DNA of 64,000 nucleotides from Arthrobacter sp. JZ12 (GCF_035189165.1 NZ_CP045246.1:3038001-3102000), one strand, 5' to 3'; counted from the stretch's first letter, positions 33,622-43,097 are shown. Numbers and translations are program-made. The notes: a model not told the origin generated them from the letters alone.

Positions 33622-34546
33622 AATGTCCAGGCTCAAGAAGGAGCCACGCACCAAGCGGAAGCTGACCCAGGCGGAGAAGAAAGAGGAACGGGTCTCGTAT
33701 CTGTTCCTTGCACCATGGCTGATCGGCATGGTGCTGATCACCATCGGCCCCATGGCCGCGTCTCTGTATCTTTCCTTCACCGATTACAACCTGCTTCAGA
33801 CACCCGAATGGACAGGCTTCGACAACTACCTCCGGATGTTTGATGACACCCGACTGCAGAACTCGCTGGGTGTCACGTTCCTCTACGTTTTCGTCTCCGT
33901 TCCGCTCCAGCTCATCGCAGCACTGGCGCTCGCGCTGATCCTGGACCGGGGCATGCGTGGCCTGAGCTTCTACCGCTCCGTCTACTACCTTCCCTCCCTC
34001 CTGGGAGGCTCGGTGGCAATCGCCGTACTGTGGCGACAGATCTTCGGCACCACCGGCCTGATCAACCAGGTCCTGGCGCTGGTCGGGATCGAGGGCAAAG
34101 GCTGGATCGCCGACCCCTCCACCGCCCTGGGCACCCTGATGGTCCTCAACGTCTGGACCTTCGGCGCTCCGATGGTCATCTTCCTGGCCGGCCTACGCCA
34201 AATCCCCTCCATGTACTACGAGGCGGCGGCCATGGACGGCGCTTCGAAGGTCCGCCAGTTCACCTCGATCACGGTACCGCTGCTCACGCCCATCATCTTC
34301 TTCAACCTGGTGCTGCAGATCATCGGCGCCTTCCAGTCCTTCACCCAGGCCTTCGTGGTCTCGGGCGGAACCGGCGGGCCGGCCGACTCCACCATGTTCT
34401 TCACGCTGTACCTGTACCAACAGGGCTTCGGCAACTTCAACATGGGCTACGCGTCAGCCATGGCCTGGCTGCTGTTGCTCATCATCGCGGCCTTCACGTT
34501 CATCAACTTCATCGCCTCGAAATGGTGGGTGTTCTATGACGACTAA
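33605..34546 (+). CDS. ABC sugar transporter permease (MalF type)
   Basis: 313 residues. A charged cytoplasmic N-terminus precedes six hydrophobic segments starting at LFLAPWLIGMVLITIGPM. The EAA loop that contacts the ATPase is EAAAMDGASKVRQFTSITVPLL. It should form the membrane channel with the next permease for sugar or oligogalacturonide import. The ATPase is not in this window; a shared MsiK-like ATPase elsewhere is usual in actinobacteria. First structural gene of a LacI-controlled operon. Confidence 0.92.
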   Translation: MSALTEMSRLKKEPRTKRKLTQAEKKEERVSYLFLAPWLIGMVLITIGPMAASLYLSFTDYNLLQTPEWTGFDNYLRMFDDTRLQNSLGVTFLYVFVSVPLQLIAALALALILDRGMRGLSFYRSVYYLPSLLGGSVAIAVLWRQIFGTTGLINQVLALVGIEGKGWIADPSTALGTLMVLNVWTFGAPMVIFLAGLRQIPSMYYEAAAMDGASKVRQFTSITVPLLTPIIFFNLVLQIIGAFQSFTQAFVVSGGTGGPADSTMFFTLYLYQQGFGNFNMGYASAMAWLLLLIIAAFTFINFIASKWWVFYDD

Positions 34547-35471
34547 TATCGAGCCCCGGACAAGGAAGTCCCAAGCGGCTCCTGAACAGAAAGCTCCTGC
34601 TGCCCCGCCGGCACGTCGGCGGAACAAGAACGAGGAGCTGAGCGGAAGCGCAGGACGCAGGCTCCTGAAGCACATTGCGCTCACGACCTTCGGCATCATC
34701 ATGCTCTACCCGTTGCTGTGGATGCTGGTCAGCTCCCTGCGGCCCAACGACGTCATTTTCCGCGAAGCCGGCCTCTGGCTTACGTCGTTCGAGTTCAGCA
34801 ATTACACCGAGGGCTGGAACGCGCTCCAGTCGCCGTTCGGGCACTACATGATCAACTCAATGATCGTGGTGATCGGATCCATCATCGGCAATCTGGTGTC
34901 CTGTTCGATGGCCGCCTACGCCTTTGCCCGGCTGAAGTTCCGGCGTCGGAACCTGCTCTTCGCCATCATGCTGATGACCATCATGCTGCCGATCCACGTG
35001 ATCATCGTGCCGCAGTACATCATCTTCTCGGAGCTCGGCTGGGTGAACACCTTCATCCCGCTGGTGCTGCCTAAGCTTCTGGCAACGGACGCGTTCTTCG
35101 TGTTCCTCATGGTGCAGTTCATCCGCGGCCTGCCGAGGGAATTGGATGAGGCTGCCCGCATCGATGGCTGCGGTCACGTAAGGATCTTCACGCGGATCAT
35201 CCTTCCGCTCATGATGCCGGCCCTGGCGACCACCACGATCTTCACCTTCATCTGGACCTGGAACGACTTCTTCAGCCAGTTGATCTATCTCACCGACCCG
35301 GAGATGTACACCGTGCCCGTCGCCCTGCGCTCTTTCGTGGACAGCACAGCAACCTCCTCGTGGGGCTCGATGTTCGCCATGTCCATCGTCTCGCTACTGC
35401 CCGTGTTCCTTGTCTTCCTCTTCGGACAGAAGTACCTGGTCAAGGGCATCGCTACCACCGGCATCAAGTAA
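34536..35471 (+). CDS. ABC sugar transporter permease (MalG type)
   Basis: 311 residues. The N-terminal 50 residues are soluble and Lys/Arg/Pro-rich; six hydrophobic segments follow. The EAA loop is ELDEAARIDGCGHVRIFTRI, and the protein ends VKGIATTGIK, normal for MalG partners. It overlaps the previous permease by 11 bp, so both are made in equal amounts. Confidence 0.92.
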   Translation: MTTNIEPRTRKSQAAPEQKAPAAPPARRRNKNEELSGSAGRRLLKHIALTTFGIIMLYPLLWMLVSSLRPNDVIFREAGLWLTSFEFSNYTEGWNALQSPFGHYMINSMIVVIGSIIGNLVSCSMAAYAFARLKFRRRNLLFAIMLMTIMLPIHVIIVPQYIIFSELGWVNTFIPLVLPKLLATDAFFVFLMVQFIRGLPRELDEAARIDGCGHVRIFTRIILPLMMPALATTTIFTFIWTWNDFFSQLIYLTDPEMYTVPVALRSFVDSTATSSWGSMFAMSIVSLLPVFLVFLFGQKYLVKGIATTGIK

Positions 35472-35537
35472 TTCAAACCAATACGCACAGACACCAGCCA
35501 CACCCCGACAAGAATCTATAGATCGGAAAGAAGTTCA

Positions 35538-36842
35538 ATGAAGAAGTTCCCACGTCCTGCGCGCCTCGCCACTGCAGCCTCCCTCGCTGTGGTCCTCGGA
35601 GCGTCGCTGGCAGCCTGCGGCAACGGCGGCAGCGAAGCCGCCGGTGACGGCAACCTCCGCTTCTCCTGGTGGGGATCGGACCCGCGTCACGAAGCAACCC
35701 AGGAAATCATCGACATCTATGAGTCCGAGAACGAAGGCGTGACTATCGCCGGTGAATTCTCCGATTTCTCCGGCTACTGGGACAAGCTTGCAACGACGAC
35801 GGCGGGACGCGACGCCCCGGACGTAATAACCATGGACGAGAAATACATCATGGAGTACGCGGGACGCGGTGCCCTGGCCAACCTGACCGAACTCGAGAAC
35901 CTGGACCTGTCCAAGTTCCCGGAAGCGGCACTGGACCTCGGACGGTATGAGGACGGCGTCTACGGCCTTAGCACCGGGCAGAACGCCTACTCGGTGATGG
36001 TCAACGCGGATCTGTTCGCTGAAGCCGGAGTGGAGATCCCGGACGACAGCACCTGGACCTGGGACGATTACTACGAAATCTCGGCCCAGATCAGTGAGAA
36101 GCTCGGGGAAATCAAGGGGACGGACTACGGCGCTCTCGACGGCGACCTGCGCATTTGGCTTCGCCAGAACGGCGAGGAACTCTACAGCGAGGACGAGCCG
36201 GGAACCGTGGGCTACTCGCAGGAGACCCTGCAGTCCTGGTTCGAGCACCTCCTGCACGTCCGCGACACCGGCGGTGGAGTAACAGCAGCGCAGTTCACCG
36301 AGGCCGCGGCCGGCACGTTCGAGGCAGAGAACTTCCCGACCAAGAAGGCCGCGATGGGCTGGTACTGGTCCAACCAGCTGGGAGCCCTCCGCGAGGCCAC
36401 CGGCGACGACATCCGGATTCTGCGTGTTCCTTCCCCCACCGGCAACGCCGAGGACAACGGCATGTACTACAAGGCCTCCATGTACTGGTCCATCTCCAGC
36501 CAGTCCGACGACCAGGCCGCTGCCGCCGATTTCGTGAACTTCCTGGCGAACGATCCCGCCGCCGCAGAGAAGATGCTCGTGGACCGCGGCGTCCCGGCCA
36601 ACCCGGACATGGCAGCCGCCATCGAGCCGAAGCTCGACGAGGCGCAGCAGACCGTCGTCTCGTTCCTCGAGGAGATCGAGCCCGAGGTTTCCGACTCGCC
36701 CAAGCCCTCCCCCATCGGCGCAGGAACCGTCCAGGAGACGATCGTCCGCTACGTCGGCGAGGTCCTCTTCGGCAACCTGACGCCGGCTGAAGCAACGGAA
36801 CAGTTGACCGCCGAGATCGAAGGCATGATCAGCGCCGGCTGA
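35538..36842 (+). CDS. Sugar-binding lipoprotein of ABC importer, copy 1
   Basis: 434 residues, family 1 extracellular solute-binding protein. The signal peptide ends in the lipobox LAAC (Cys27), so it is tethered outside the membrane. Motifs include LRFSWWGSDPRHEATQEIID and YWDKLATTTAGRDAPDVITM. It is followed after 49 bp by a second, very similar binding protein. Likely ligand: a pectin-derived oligosaccharide, inferred from the island. Confidence 0.92.
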   Translation: MKKFPRPARLATAASLAVVLGASLAACGNGGSEAAGDGNLRFSWWGSDPRHEATQEIIDIYESENEGVTIAGEFSDFSGYWDKLATTTAGRDAPDVITMDEKYIMEYAGRGALANLTELENLDLSKFPEAALDLGRYEDGVYGLSTGQNAYSVMVNADLFAEAGVEIPDDSTWTWDDYYEISAQISEKLGEIKGTDYGALDGDLRIWLRQNGEELYSEDEPGTVGYSQETLQSWFEHLLHVRDTGGGVTAAQFTEAAAGTFEAENFPTKKAAMGWYWSNQLGALREATGDDIRILRVPSPTGNAEDNGMYYKASMYWSISSQSDDQAAAADFVNFLANDPAAAEKMLVDRGVPANPDMAAAIEPKLDEAQQTVVSFLEEIEPEVSDSPKPSPIGAGTVQETIVRYVGEVLFGNLTPAEATEQLTAEIEGMISAG

Positions 36843-36891
36843 CCACCCGGAGCCAACCCCAACCCACCAAGCACAGACAGGACGAGATTCA

Positions 36892-38205
36892 ATGAAGAAG
36901 TTCGCTCGATCCACCCGCACCCTCACGGCGGCCGCCGTCGTTCTGGTGCTCGGCGCAACGCTGAGTGCCTGTGGCAGCGGCGGCAGCGGAGGCAACAGCG
37001 CCGGCGGAGACAGCAACCTGCGCTTCTCCTGGTGGGGCTCCGACCCCCGCCACGTCGCCAACCAGGAGATCATCGACATGTTCGAGGCCGAGAATGAGGG
37101 CATCACCATCGAGGGTGAATACTCGGACTTCAGCGGGTACTGGGACAAGCTGGCCACAACGACGGCGGGGCGCGATGCCCCCGACGTCATCACCATGGAC
37201 GAGAAGTACCTCCAGGAATACGCCGGACGCGGCGCGCTGGCCGACCTCAGCACCCTCGACGCACTGGACACCTCCAAGTTCGACGACGCGGCGCTGAACC
37301 TGGGCCGCTATGAGGACGGGCTATACGGACTCACCACCGGCCAGAACGCGTATGTGCTGATGGTCAACAAGGATCTCTTCGCCAAGGCCGGGGTGGAAGT
37401 TCCCGATGACACCACCTGGACCTGGGACGACTACTACCGGATCTCGGAAGAACTGCAGCAGAAGCTCGGCGGTGACATTGTCGGCACCGACTACGGGGCA
37501 CAGGACGTGGACTTGAGGGTCTGGCTCCGCCAGCAGGGCGAAAACCTGTACGACGACGCCGAACCCGGCAAGGTGGGTTACTCACCCGAGAACGTTGAGT
37601 CCTGGTTTGAGCATCTGCTCACCGTCCGCGACAGCGGCGGTCCGAGCGCTGCCCGCTACACCGAGGAAATGTCGGGTTCGTTCGAAGCTGGAGGCTTCGC
37701 GACCAACCGTGCAGCCATGGGCTGGTACTGGTCCAACCAGCTGTCCGCACTCCGCGAGGCGAGCGGCAGCGACGTGGCGATGCTGCGCTTCCCCTCCCAC
37801 AACGGCGAGGCAGACGACAACGGCATGTACTACAAGGCCTCCATGTACTGGTCCATCTCCAGCCAGTCCGACGACCAGGAAGCAGCAGCCGAGTTCGTGA
37901 ACTACCTGGCTAACAACCCGGACGCCGCGAAGAAGATGCTCGTGGACCGCGGCGTGCCCGCGAACCCCGACATGGCCGAAGCGATCGAACCGGAACTCGA
38001 CGAGAACGACCAGTCCGTCGTGAACTTCCTCGACGAGATCCGGCCCGACATGGCCGAACCGCCGCTGCCCTCCCCCGTGGGAGCCGGTGGTGTACAGGAC
38101 GTCGTCAAGCGCTATGCCTCCGAAGTCCTGTTCGACAAGCTGACTCCCGCCGAGGCCACGGAACAGATGACCACCGAAATTGAAGGAATGATCAGCGCAG
38201 GCTGA
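36892..38205 (+). CDS. Sugar-binding lipoprotein of ABC importer, copy 2 (tandem duplicate)
   Basis: 437 residues, alignable end to end with the preceding gene; by eye about three quarters of residues match, including the full NGMYYKASMYWSISSQSDDQ block. The lipobox is LSAC (Cys27). Differences cluster in the central 200-270 region and in the C-terminal third, where ligand specificity could differ. Both copies use the same start pattern, MKKF. Confidence 0.92.
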   Translation: MKKFARSTRTLTAAAVVLVLGATLSACGSGGSGGNSAGGDSNLRFSWWGSDPRHVANQEIIDMFEAENEGITIEGEYSDFSGYWDKLATTTAGRDAPDVITMDEKYLQEYAGRGALADLSTLDALDTSKFDDAALNLGRYEDGLYGLTTGQNAYVLMVNKDLFAKAGVEVPDDTTWTWDDYYRISEELQQKLGGDIVGTDYGAQDVDLRVWLRQQGENLYDDAEPGKVGYSPENVESWFEHLLTVRDSGGPSAARYTEEMSGSFEAGGFATNRAAMGWYWSNQLSALREASGSDVAMLRFPSHNGEADDNGMYYKASMYWSISSQSDDQEAAAEFVNYLANNPDAAKKMLVDRGVPANPDMAEAIEPELDENDQSVVNFLDEIRPDMAEPPLPSPVGAGGVQDVVKRYASEVLFDKLTPAEATEQMTTEIEGMISAG

Positions 38206-38227
38206 TCATTCGGAACGGATCCCGATC

Positions 38228-40273
38228 ATGCTCGACCCCGCAACCCGCCCTCTGGACCTCCTGAACGAGCCCGCGGATGCCGCCGACCGGAACGGTTACA
38301 GCGTCACGCCCCGCGTCGCGCTGATCGGCGTTCACGGTTACGGTGCCAGGCATCTCGACAACCTCCGGCGCCTGGAGGCCATCGGGAGTGCTCGGCTGGT
38401 GGCGGTCGCCGACCCCCGGCCGCCGGCCGAGGGCGCGGTGGACAGCGCGGTCTCAGTGTACGGGAGCGTAGACGAGCTGCTGTCTGCGGGGGCGCCGCCC
38501 GACGTCGTCGTTATTGCCGCCCCCATCCAGGCCCACGCCCCGGCCGCCCTCGCAGCGATCCGGGCGGGAGCCGATGTGTACGTCGAGAAGCCGCCCGTTG
38601 CCTCGATGCCCCAGTATGAAGAGCTGTTGATTGCGGCGGAGCGCGCCGGGGTTGCGGTGCAGACCGGGTTCCAGAGCTTGGGATCGGCGGCGTTGGACCG
38701 GATCGACGAACTCCTGGCGTCGGGAGCGCTGGGTTCGGTGCGCGGCGTCAGCGCGAAGGGTGCCTGGGTACGGTCCCGCGGCTACTTCGCGCGGTCCCGC
38801 TGGGCGGGTAAGCGGACGCTGGACGGTGTGGACGTGGTCGACGGCGTGGCCACGAACCCCCTTGCCCATGCGGTTGCTACCGCCCTCCGTGTGGCCGGTG
38901 CACGGGAAGCGTCCGACGTGGCTACCGTCGAGACGGACCTGTACCGGGCCCACGACATCGAGTGTGACGATACCTCGGCTATCCGGCTGCGCACTGCCGC
39001 CGGAACCGTGGTTACGCTCGCACTCACCCTGTGTGCCGCGGAGCAAACGCGCCCAACCGTGACGCTCCACGGCACACAGGGAACCGCCGTCCTGTACTAC
39101 ACCGACGACGAACTTGAAATCACCACGGCCCAGGGCACCGTCACCGAGCACTTCAGCCGAACCAACCTGCTGGAGAACCTCCTGGAGCACCGCACGAAGG
39201 GCGTCCCGCTGCTGAGCCCGCTGTCGTCATCGGGCGCGTTCATGCGTGTGCTCGATGCAATTCGATTGGCTCCACCGCCTCAGCCCATTGACTCTGCATT
39301 CGTCACCTGGCAGGGCGAGGGCGACGACGCCCACCCCGTTGTCCGGGACATCGAAGACCTGCTGCAGCGGGCCTGCCTCGCCCAGGCGACCTTCCGTGAA
39401 CTGGACCCGGGCTGGGCGGATGCGCCGCCGTCGTCGTCCCTGCCGGTTGTCCTCGACGGGCAGGAACTTGGCCGCTACCGTGACGGGGCCACCGTCTCAC
39501 CGCTGCTCTCACCCCGTCCGTACCTGCATCCGGCCACGACGCGGGCCGGCGTGGTAGTGACCGACCACTTCCCTGCCGACCATGTGTGGCACCTGGGCGT
39601 CGGCGTGGCGCTCCAGGATGTCGACGGCGTCAACTTCTGGGGCGGCCGGACCTATCGCCGCGAGGAGCAGGGCTACATTTGGCGCCCCGACCACGGGACC
39701 GTCACGCGCACCGGAATCACCCGTGCCGGCGATGCGCTGGAGGAAACCCTGCGCTGGAACGCGCCGGACGGGTCGCCACTGCTTTCCGAAGCGCGCCGGA
39801 TCAGTTGGCGCGGCGTCGGCGACACGGTCTGGGCGCTCCGGATCGAGTTCGCGCTCACGCCCGCCGTCGATCGCCCCATCTCGCTTGGCAGCCCGGGATC
39901 CAACGGCCGGCAAGGCGGCGGATACGGCGGCTTCTTCTGGCGTCTGCCCCGATGCGCGGATGTCTCAATCACCACTCCCGAGGCCGCCGGTGAGGCAGAC
40001 GTTCACGGCACCGTCTCCGACTGGCTGTGCTGGCAGGGCCTCTTTGAAGGCAAGCCCGCCTCTCTGATTTTCCTGCCCGACGACGGCGCTACAGACCCCT
40101 GGTTCGTTCGCTCCGAGGGTTATCCCGGCGTCGGCCTTGCCCTTGCCTGGGACACAGCGATCACCACAACCCCCACCGCTCCGGTGGCGCGCGCCGTCAC
40201 CATACTTGTCGCGGACGGGATCCTCGATCCCCACGCAGTCCGCTCCCTCGTGGCGGAAGAAAGGCAGTCATGA
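38228..40273 (+). CDS. Fusion: Gfo/Idh/MocA dehydrogenase plus PmoA-like (DUF6807) domain
   Basis: 681 residues. The N-terminal 370 form a dehydrogenase: Rossmann VALIGVHGYGARHLDNL, and EKPPVASM with the Glu-Lys-Pro motif near 118. From about 415 (PVVLDGQELGRYRDG) the C-terminal half has the PmoA family look: TRAGVVVTDHFPADHVWHLG, NFWGGRTY, GGFFWRLP. PmoA-like proteins are known beside sugar catabolism genes but have no firm activity. No signal peptide. It overlaps the M24 gene by ATGA and follows the binding protein by 22 bp. Confidence 0.85.
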   Translation: MLDPATRPLDLLNEPADAADRNGYSVTPRVALIGVHGYGARHLDNLRRLEAIGSARLVAVADPRPPAEGAVDSAVSVYGSVDELLSAGAPPDVVVIAAPIQAHAPAALAAIRAGADVYVEKPPVASMPQYEELLIAAERAGVAVQTGFQSLGSAALDRIDELLASGALGSVRGVSAKGAWVRSRGYFARSRWAGKRTLDGVDVVDGVATNPLAHAVATALRVAGAREASDVATVETDLYRAHDIECDDTSAIRLRTAAGTVVTLALTLCAAEQTRPTVTLHGTQGTAVLYYTDDELEITTAQGTVTEHFSRTNLLENLLEHRTKGVPLLSPLSSSGAFMRVLDAIRLAPPPQPIDSAFVTWQGEGDDAHPVVRDIEDLLQRACLAQATFRELDPGWADAPPSSSLPVVLDGQELGRYRDGATVSPLLSPRPYLHPATTRAGVVVTDHFPADHVWHLGVGVALQDVDGVNFWGGRTYRREEQGYIWRPDHGTVTRTGITRAGDALEETLRWNAPDGSPLLSEARRISWRGVGDTVWALRIEFALTPAVDRPISLGSPGSNGRQGGGYGGFFWRLPRCADVSITTPEAAGEADVHGTVSDWLCWQGLFEGKPASLIFLPDDGATDPWFVRSEGYPGVGLALAWDTAITTTPTAPVARAVTILVADGILDPHAVRSLVAEERQS

Positions 40274-41376
40274 CCACCACCACGCCTCTTGCCGGTGACA
40301 TCGCGGACGCAGCGGTTTCAAATCCTGCCGATGAACGGGCTGCCAAGCGCAGCAGGGTTCTGGACATCCTGGATCAAACCGGGCACGATTCACTGCTGCT
40401 GACCACCAACACGGCCATGACCTGGTACCTCGGCGGTAGCCGCCTGCACATCAGCCTCGCCGGTGATCCCGTCGCCGCCCTGCTGGTGGACCGCGAAGGC
40501 GACCACCTGATCACCTTCAACAACGAGGCGGACAGGCTGCTCCGGGAGGAGGTGCCGGCCGACGTCGTCGTTCATCCCGTGCCCTGGTACGGATCGCTGA
40601 TCGACGTGGCCCGGCGGATCGTGCCGGCAGAGCCGCTGCCGGAGGCAGCTGTGCGCCGGGAACTGCGGGCGGCGCGCCAGTCGCTGTTGCCGGTTGAGGT
40701 GGCGGAATACGAGCGGCTGAACCGCGAGGTGGCGCGCGCGATGACCGACGTGCTAACCGCCAGCCGGCCGCATACCCGGGAACGCGACGTAGCCGCCGAA
40801 CTGGCATCGCGGGTCATCGCGCTCGGAGCCGAACCGCTGGTGCTGTTGTGCAACGGTAAGGCGCGTTCATCGTTCCGGCACCCGCTTCCGACGTCGTCAC
40901 CGTTGGGCCGGCGCGCGATGGCCGTGGTGTGCGCACGTCGGCGCGGCATGGTCGCGAACGTGACGCGGTGGGTGCGCTTCGACGGCTCGACTGAGGCGGA
41001 GCTCGACGCGGAAGCGCGAATCGCGGCCGTTGAGTCGGACATCTTCGCCGCAACGGTCCCCGGTGCGCGGCTGAACGGCATCTTCGACACCATCCGCCGC
41101 TCCTACGACGCGCACGGGTTCGGTCCGGATCAGTGGCGGCTGCACCACCAGGGCGGCCCCGCCGGCTACGCGGGCCGCGATCCGCGCGTAACCGAGGAGA
41201 CCGACGACGCAGTGGTCCTCAACCAGGCCTTCACCTGGAACCCGTCCGGGCCCGGCGTGAAGATCGAGGACACCGTCCTGGTGACCAGCAGCGGCGTCCA
41301 GGTGCTCAGCGTCGACGAGCGCTGGCCGACCGTCGAGGTGAACGGCCGGCTGCGCCCCGCAACCTTGGAGATCTAA
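40270..41376 (+). CDS. M24 (aminopeptidase P/creatinase-fold) protein with missing metal ligands
   Basis: 368 residues in two parts: a creatinase-type N-domain (1-140) and a pita-bread M24 domain. Of five expected metal ligands only His293 and Glu333 (VKIEDTVLV) remain. The first Asp position is Val219, the second is Asn230 (GMVANVTRWV, normally ...D.TR) and the FT.EP Glu is Asn324 (FTWNPS). It is unlikely to be a dimetal peptidase. Related M24-like genes do occur in sugar operons. Translationally coupled to the Idh-PmoA fusion. Confidence 0.82.
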   Translation: MTTTTPLAGDIADAAVSNPADERAAKRSRVLDILDQTGHDSLLLTTNTAMTWYLGGSRLHISLAGDPVAALLVDREGDHLITFNNEADRLLREEVPADVVVHPVPWYGSLIDVARRIVPAEPLPEAAVRRELRAARQSLLPVEVAEYERLNREVARAMTDVLTASRPHTRERDVAAELASRVIALGAEPLVLLCNGKARSSFRHPLPTSSPLGRRAMAVVCARRRGMVANVTRWVRFDGSTEAELDAEARIAAVESDIFAATVPGARLNGIFDTIRRSYDAHGFGPDQWRLHHQGGPAGYAGRDPRVTEETDDAVVLNQAFTWNPSGPGVKIEDTVLVTSSGVQVLSVDERWPTVEVNGRLRPATLEI

Positions 41377-41999
41377 AGGCTACGGAGCCAGTCGACGGCG
41401 GCAGCCAGGTCGGAGCGGTCAATACCGTGCCCACCCTCACGAAGCACCTGCACGACGTCGGCCCCTCCCCGTCGCAGCTCACTCACCAGGTGCGTGGCGC
41501 TGGCCAGCGGCGCCATTGGATCCGACTTCCCGTTGAGTGTGAGGAACCGACTGTTCGCAAGAGCCAGGTCGAGCGTCCGGTCCCCGAACGGGTACATGCC
41601 CGAGAAGGCGATGACGCGGTCGACGGCATCAGGATGGAGCATGCCGGTGGCCAGTGCAATGTTGGCGCCGTTCGAGAAGCCCACCGCGACGAGCTGTCTG
41701 CCCTCCAGCCCGTACTGCTCGCGCGCTTCGGTGATGAAGTCCGCGAGTTCACCGGCGCGCGCGATCACGTCGTCGACGTCGAACACACCCTCCGCACGGC
41801 GGGCGAACCACCGGCGCGCGCCGTGTTCCTGCGTGCGACCGCGCGGTGCGAGTACCGCGGCCTCGGGATGAAGCTCGGGGGCGAGCGCAGCGATATCGTG
41901 CTCATCGGAGCCCGTCCCATGCAACATGAGAAGCACGGGAGCACCGGGCGAACCCTCGCGGTAGAGGTGGGGCCACTCTGTCAGCCGGATGGATCCCAT
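41373..41999 (-). CDS. Phospholipase/carboxylesterase, MhqD-like
   Basis: 208 residues of compact alpha/beta hydrolase. LLMLHGTGSDEHDI is the oxyanion loop, GFSNGANIAL carries the Ser nucleophile, and GKSDPMAP plus GGHGID give Asp and His. It overlaps the ring-cleaving dioxygenase gene by one base. The same gene pairing (mhqD with mhqO/mhqA-type dioxygenases) protects Bacillus against quinones and catechols. Its end overlaps the convergent M24 gene by 4 bp. Confidence 0.87.
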   Translation of the reverse strand: MGSIRLTEWPHLYREGSPGAPVLLMLHGTGSDEHDIAALAPELHPEAAVLAPRGRTQEHGARRWFARRAEGVFDVDDVIARAGELADFITEAREQYGLEGRQLVAVGFSNGANIALATGMLHPDAVDRVIAFSGMYPFGDRTLDLALANSRFLTLNGKSDPMAPLASATHLVSELRRGGADVVQVLREGGHGIDRSDLAAAVDWLRSL

Positions 42000-43003
42000 C
42001 AGGAGGGCTCCCCGGAGGGCTGCGGGGCGTCGTCGTCGTCGTTATTGAGGACAAAGTTCTCCTGGGGCACATCAATCTGCGCCACGGACATCTCGATGTC
42101 CTCGCGGGTCGGCTCCAGCCACGGCGGAAGCTTCAGGGAGCGGCCAAGCTCGAGCAGCGGCTCGTCGACGTTGAAGCCCGGGGTGTCCGTAGCAATCTCG
42201 AACAGTACTCCCCCTGGCTCCCGGAAGTAGATTGACGTGAAGTACTGGCGGTCCAGAATGGCCGTGACGTTGAAGCCTCGCTCGACGAGGTCCTGGCGCC
42301 AGAGTTCCTGAGTCGCACGGTCAGGGACCCGGAAGGCAATGTGATGCACGGTGCCACCGGCCACCAGGCCGTAGGGCCCGGAGGGGTCCGCGACGACGTC
42401 CACGATGTTGCCTGCACCGCCGTCGCCCGCTTCGAGACGGGTGCGGTCGGGGCCGGAGTCGGTGATGCGCAGGCCGAGGTCCTCGGTGAGTACGCGGAGG
42501 GTGCGTTCGGGGTTGGCCACGGTGAGCACCGACGAGTGTTGACCGCGGACGGCGTGCTCGGCGGGGACGAAGGAGGAGTCCCAGGGGTTACGCGGGTCGG
42601 CGGTCGAGGAGGCAACCAGATCCAACTGCAGTCCGTCCGGATCGCGCAGCGAGAGCCGTTCCTCGTTGGAAGAGGTCCGGTCGATGACGGATTCGACGCC
42701 GAGCGAGCGGAAGTGGTCCTGCCACCAGCCGATGCTGCCCTGCGGGACCGAGAACGCGGTGGTGGTGGATTGACCGGAACCGATCCGTCCCGGCGCCACC
42801 TTGCCCCACGGGAAGAAGGTCATGAGCGATCCGGGGCGGCCGGCGTCGTCCCCGTAGTACAGGTGATACGTCGACGGGTCATCGAAGTTGACCGTCTTCT
42901 TCACGAGCCGAAGGCCCAGCCCGCGGATATAGAAGTCGACGTTGGCCTGCGGGTCGCCGGCGATGGCGGTGACATGGTGCAGCCCGGTGGTGTGCGCTGT
43001 CAT
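41999..43003 (-). CDS. Ring-cleaving dioxygenase, glyoxalase fold (MhqO/MhqA-like)
   Basis: 334 residues with repeated vicinal-oxygen-chelate modules: GLHHVTAIAGDPQANVDFY at the start and HHIAFRVPD in the second half; Glu in GVLFEIATD is the third metal ligand. Family members open hydroquinone or catechol rings with a divalent metal. First gene of a two-gene unit with the carboxylesterase. A 20-bp operator-like palindrome lies 44 bp upstream. Its place inside the pectin island looks incidental. Confidence 0.88.
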   Translation of the reverse strand: MTAHTTGLHHVTAIAGDPQANVDFYIRGLGLRLVKKTVNFDDPSTYHLYYGDDAGRPGSLMTFFPWGKVAPGRIGSGQSTTTAFSVPQGSIGWWQDHFRSLGVESVIDRTSSNEERLSLRDPDGLQLDLVASSTADPRNPWDSSFVPAEHAVRGQHSSVLTVANPERTLRVLTEDLGLRITDSGPDRTRLEAGDGGAGNIVDVVADPSGPYGLVAGGTVHHIAFRVPDRATQELWRQDLVERGFNVTAILDRQYFTSIYFREPGGVLFEIATDTPGFNVDEPLLELGRSLKLPPWLEPTREDIEMSVAQIDVPQENFVLNNDDDDAPQPSGEPS

Positions 43004-43046
43004 TGTGGTCCTCCGGAGTTCCTGTCGGCCGCTGCGGTCGACGCGT

Positions 43047-43066
43047 GTACATGCAAATGCATGTAC
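43047..43066 (-). promoter_or_regulatory. 20-bp palindrome upstream of ring-cleaving dioxygenase
   Basis: GTACATGCA, two central A, TGCATGTAC: perfect 9-bp arms. Probable operator, perhaps for an MhqR-like MarR protein; no such gene is adjacent. Confidence 0.65.
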
Positions 43067-43097
43067 TTAGGATTATATTCCGGGGACCTTTGATTTA

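Noticed and set aside
35535..37277. 580-codon minus-strand frame over the two binding-protein genes
   Set aside because: Antisense shadow of two strongly supported lipoprotein genes; composition is not protein-like.
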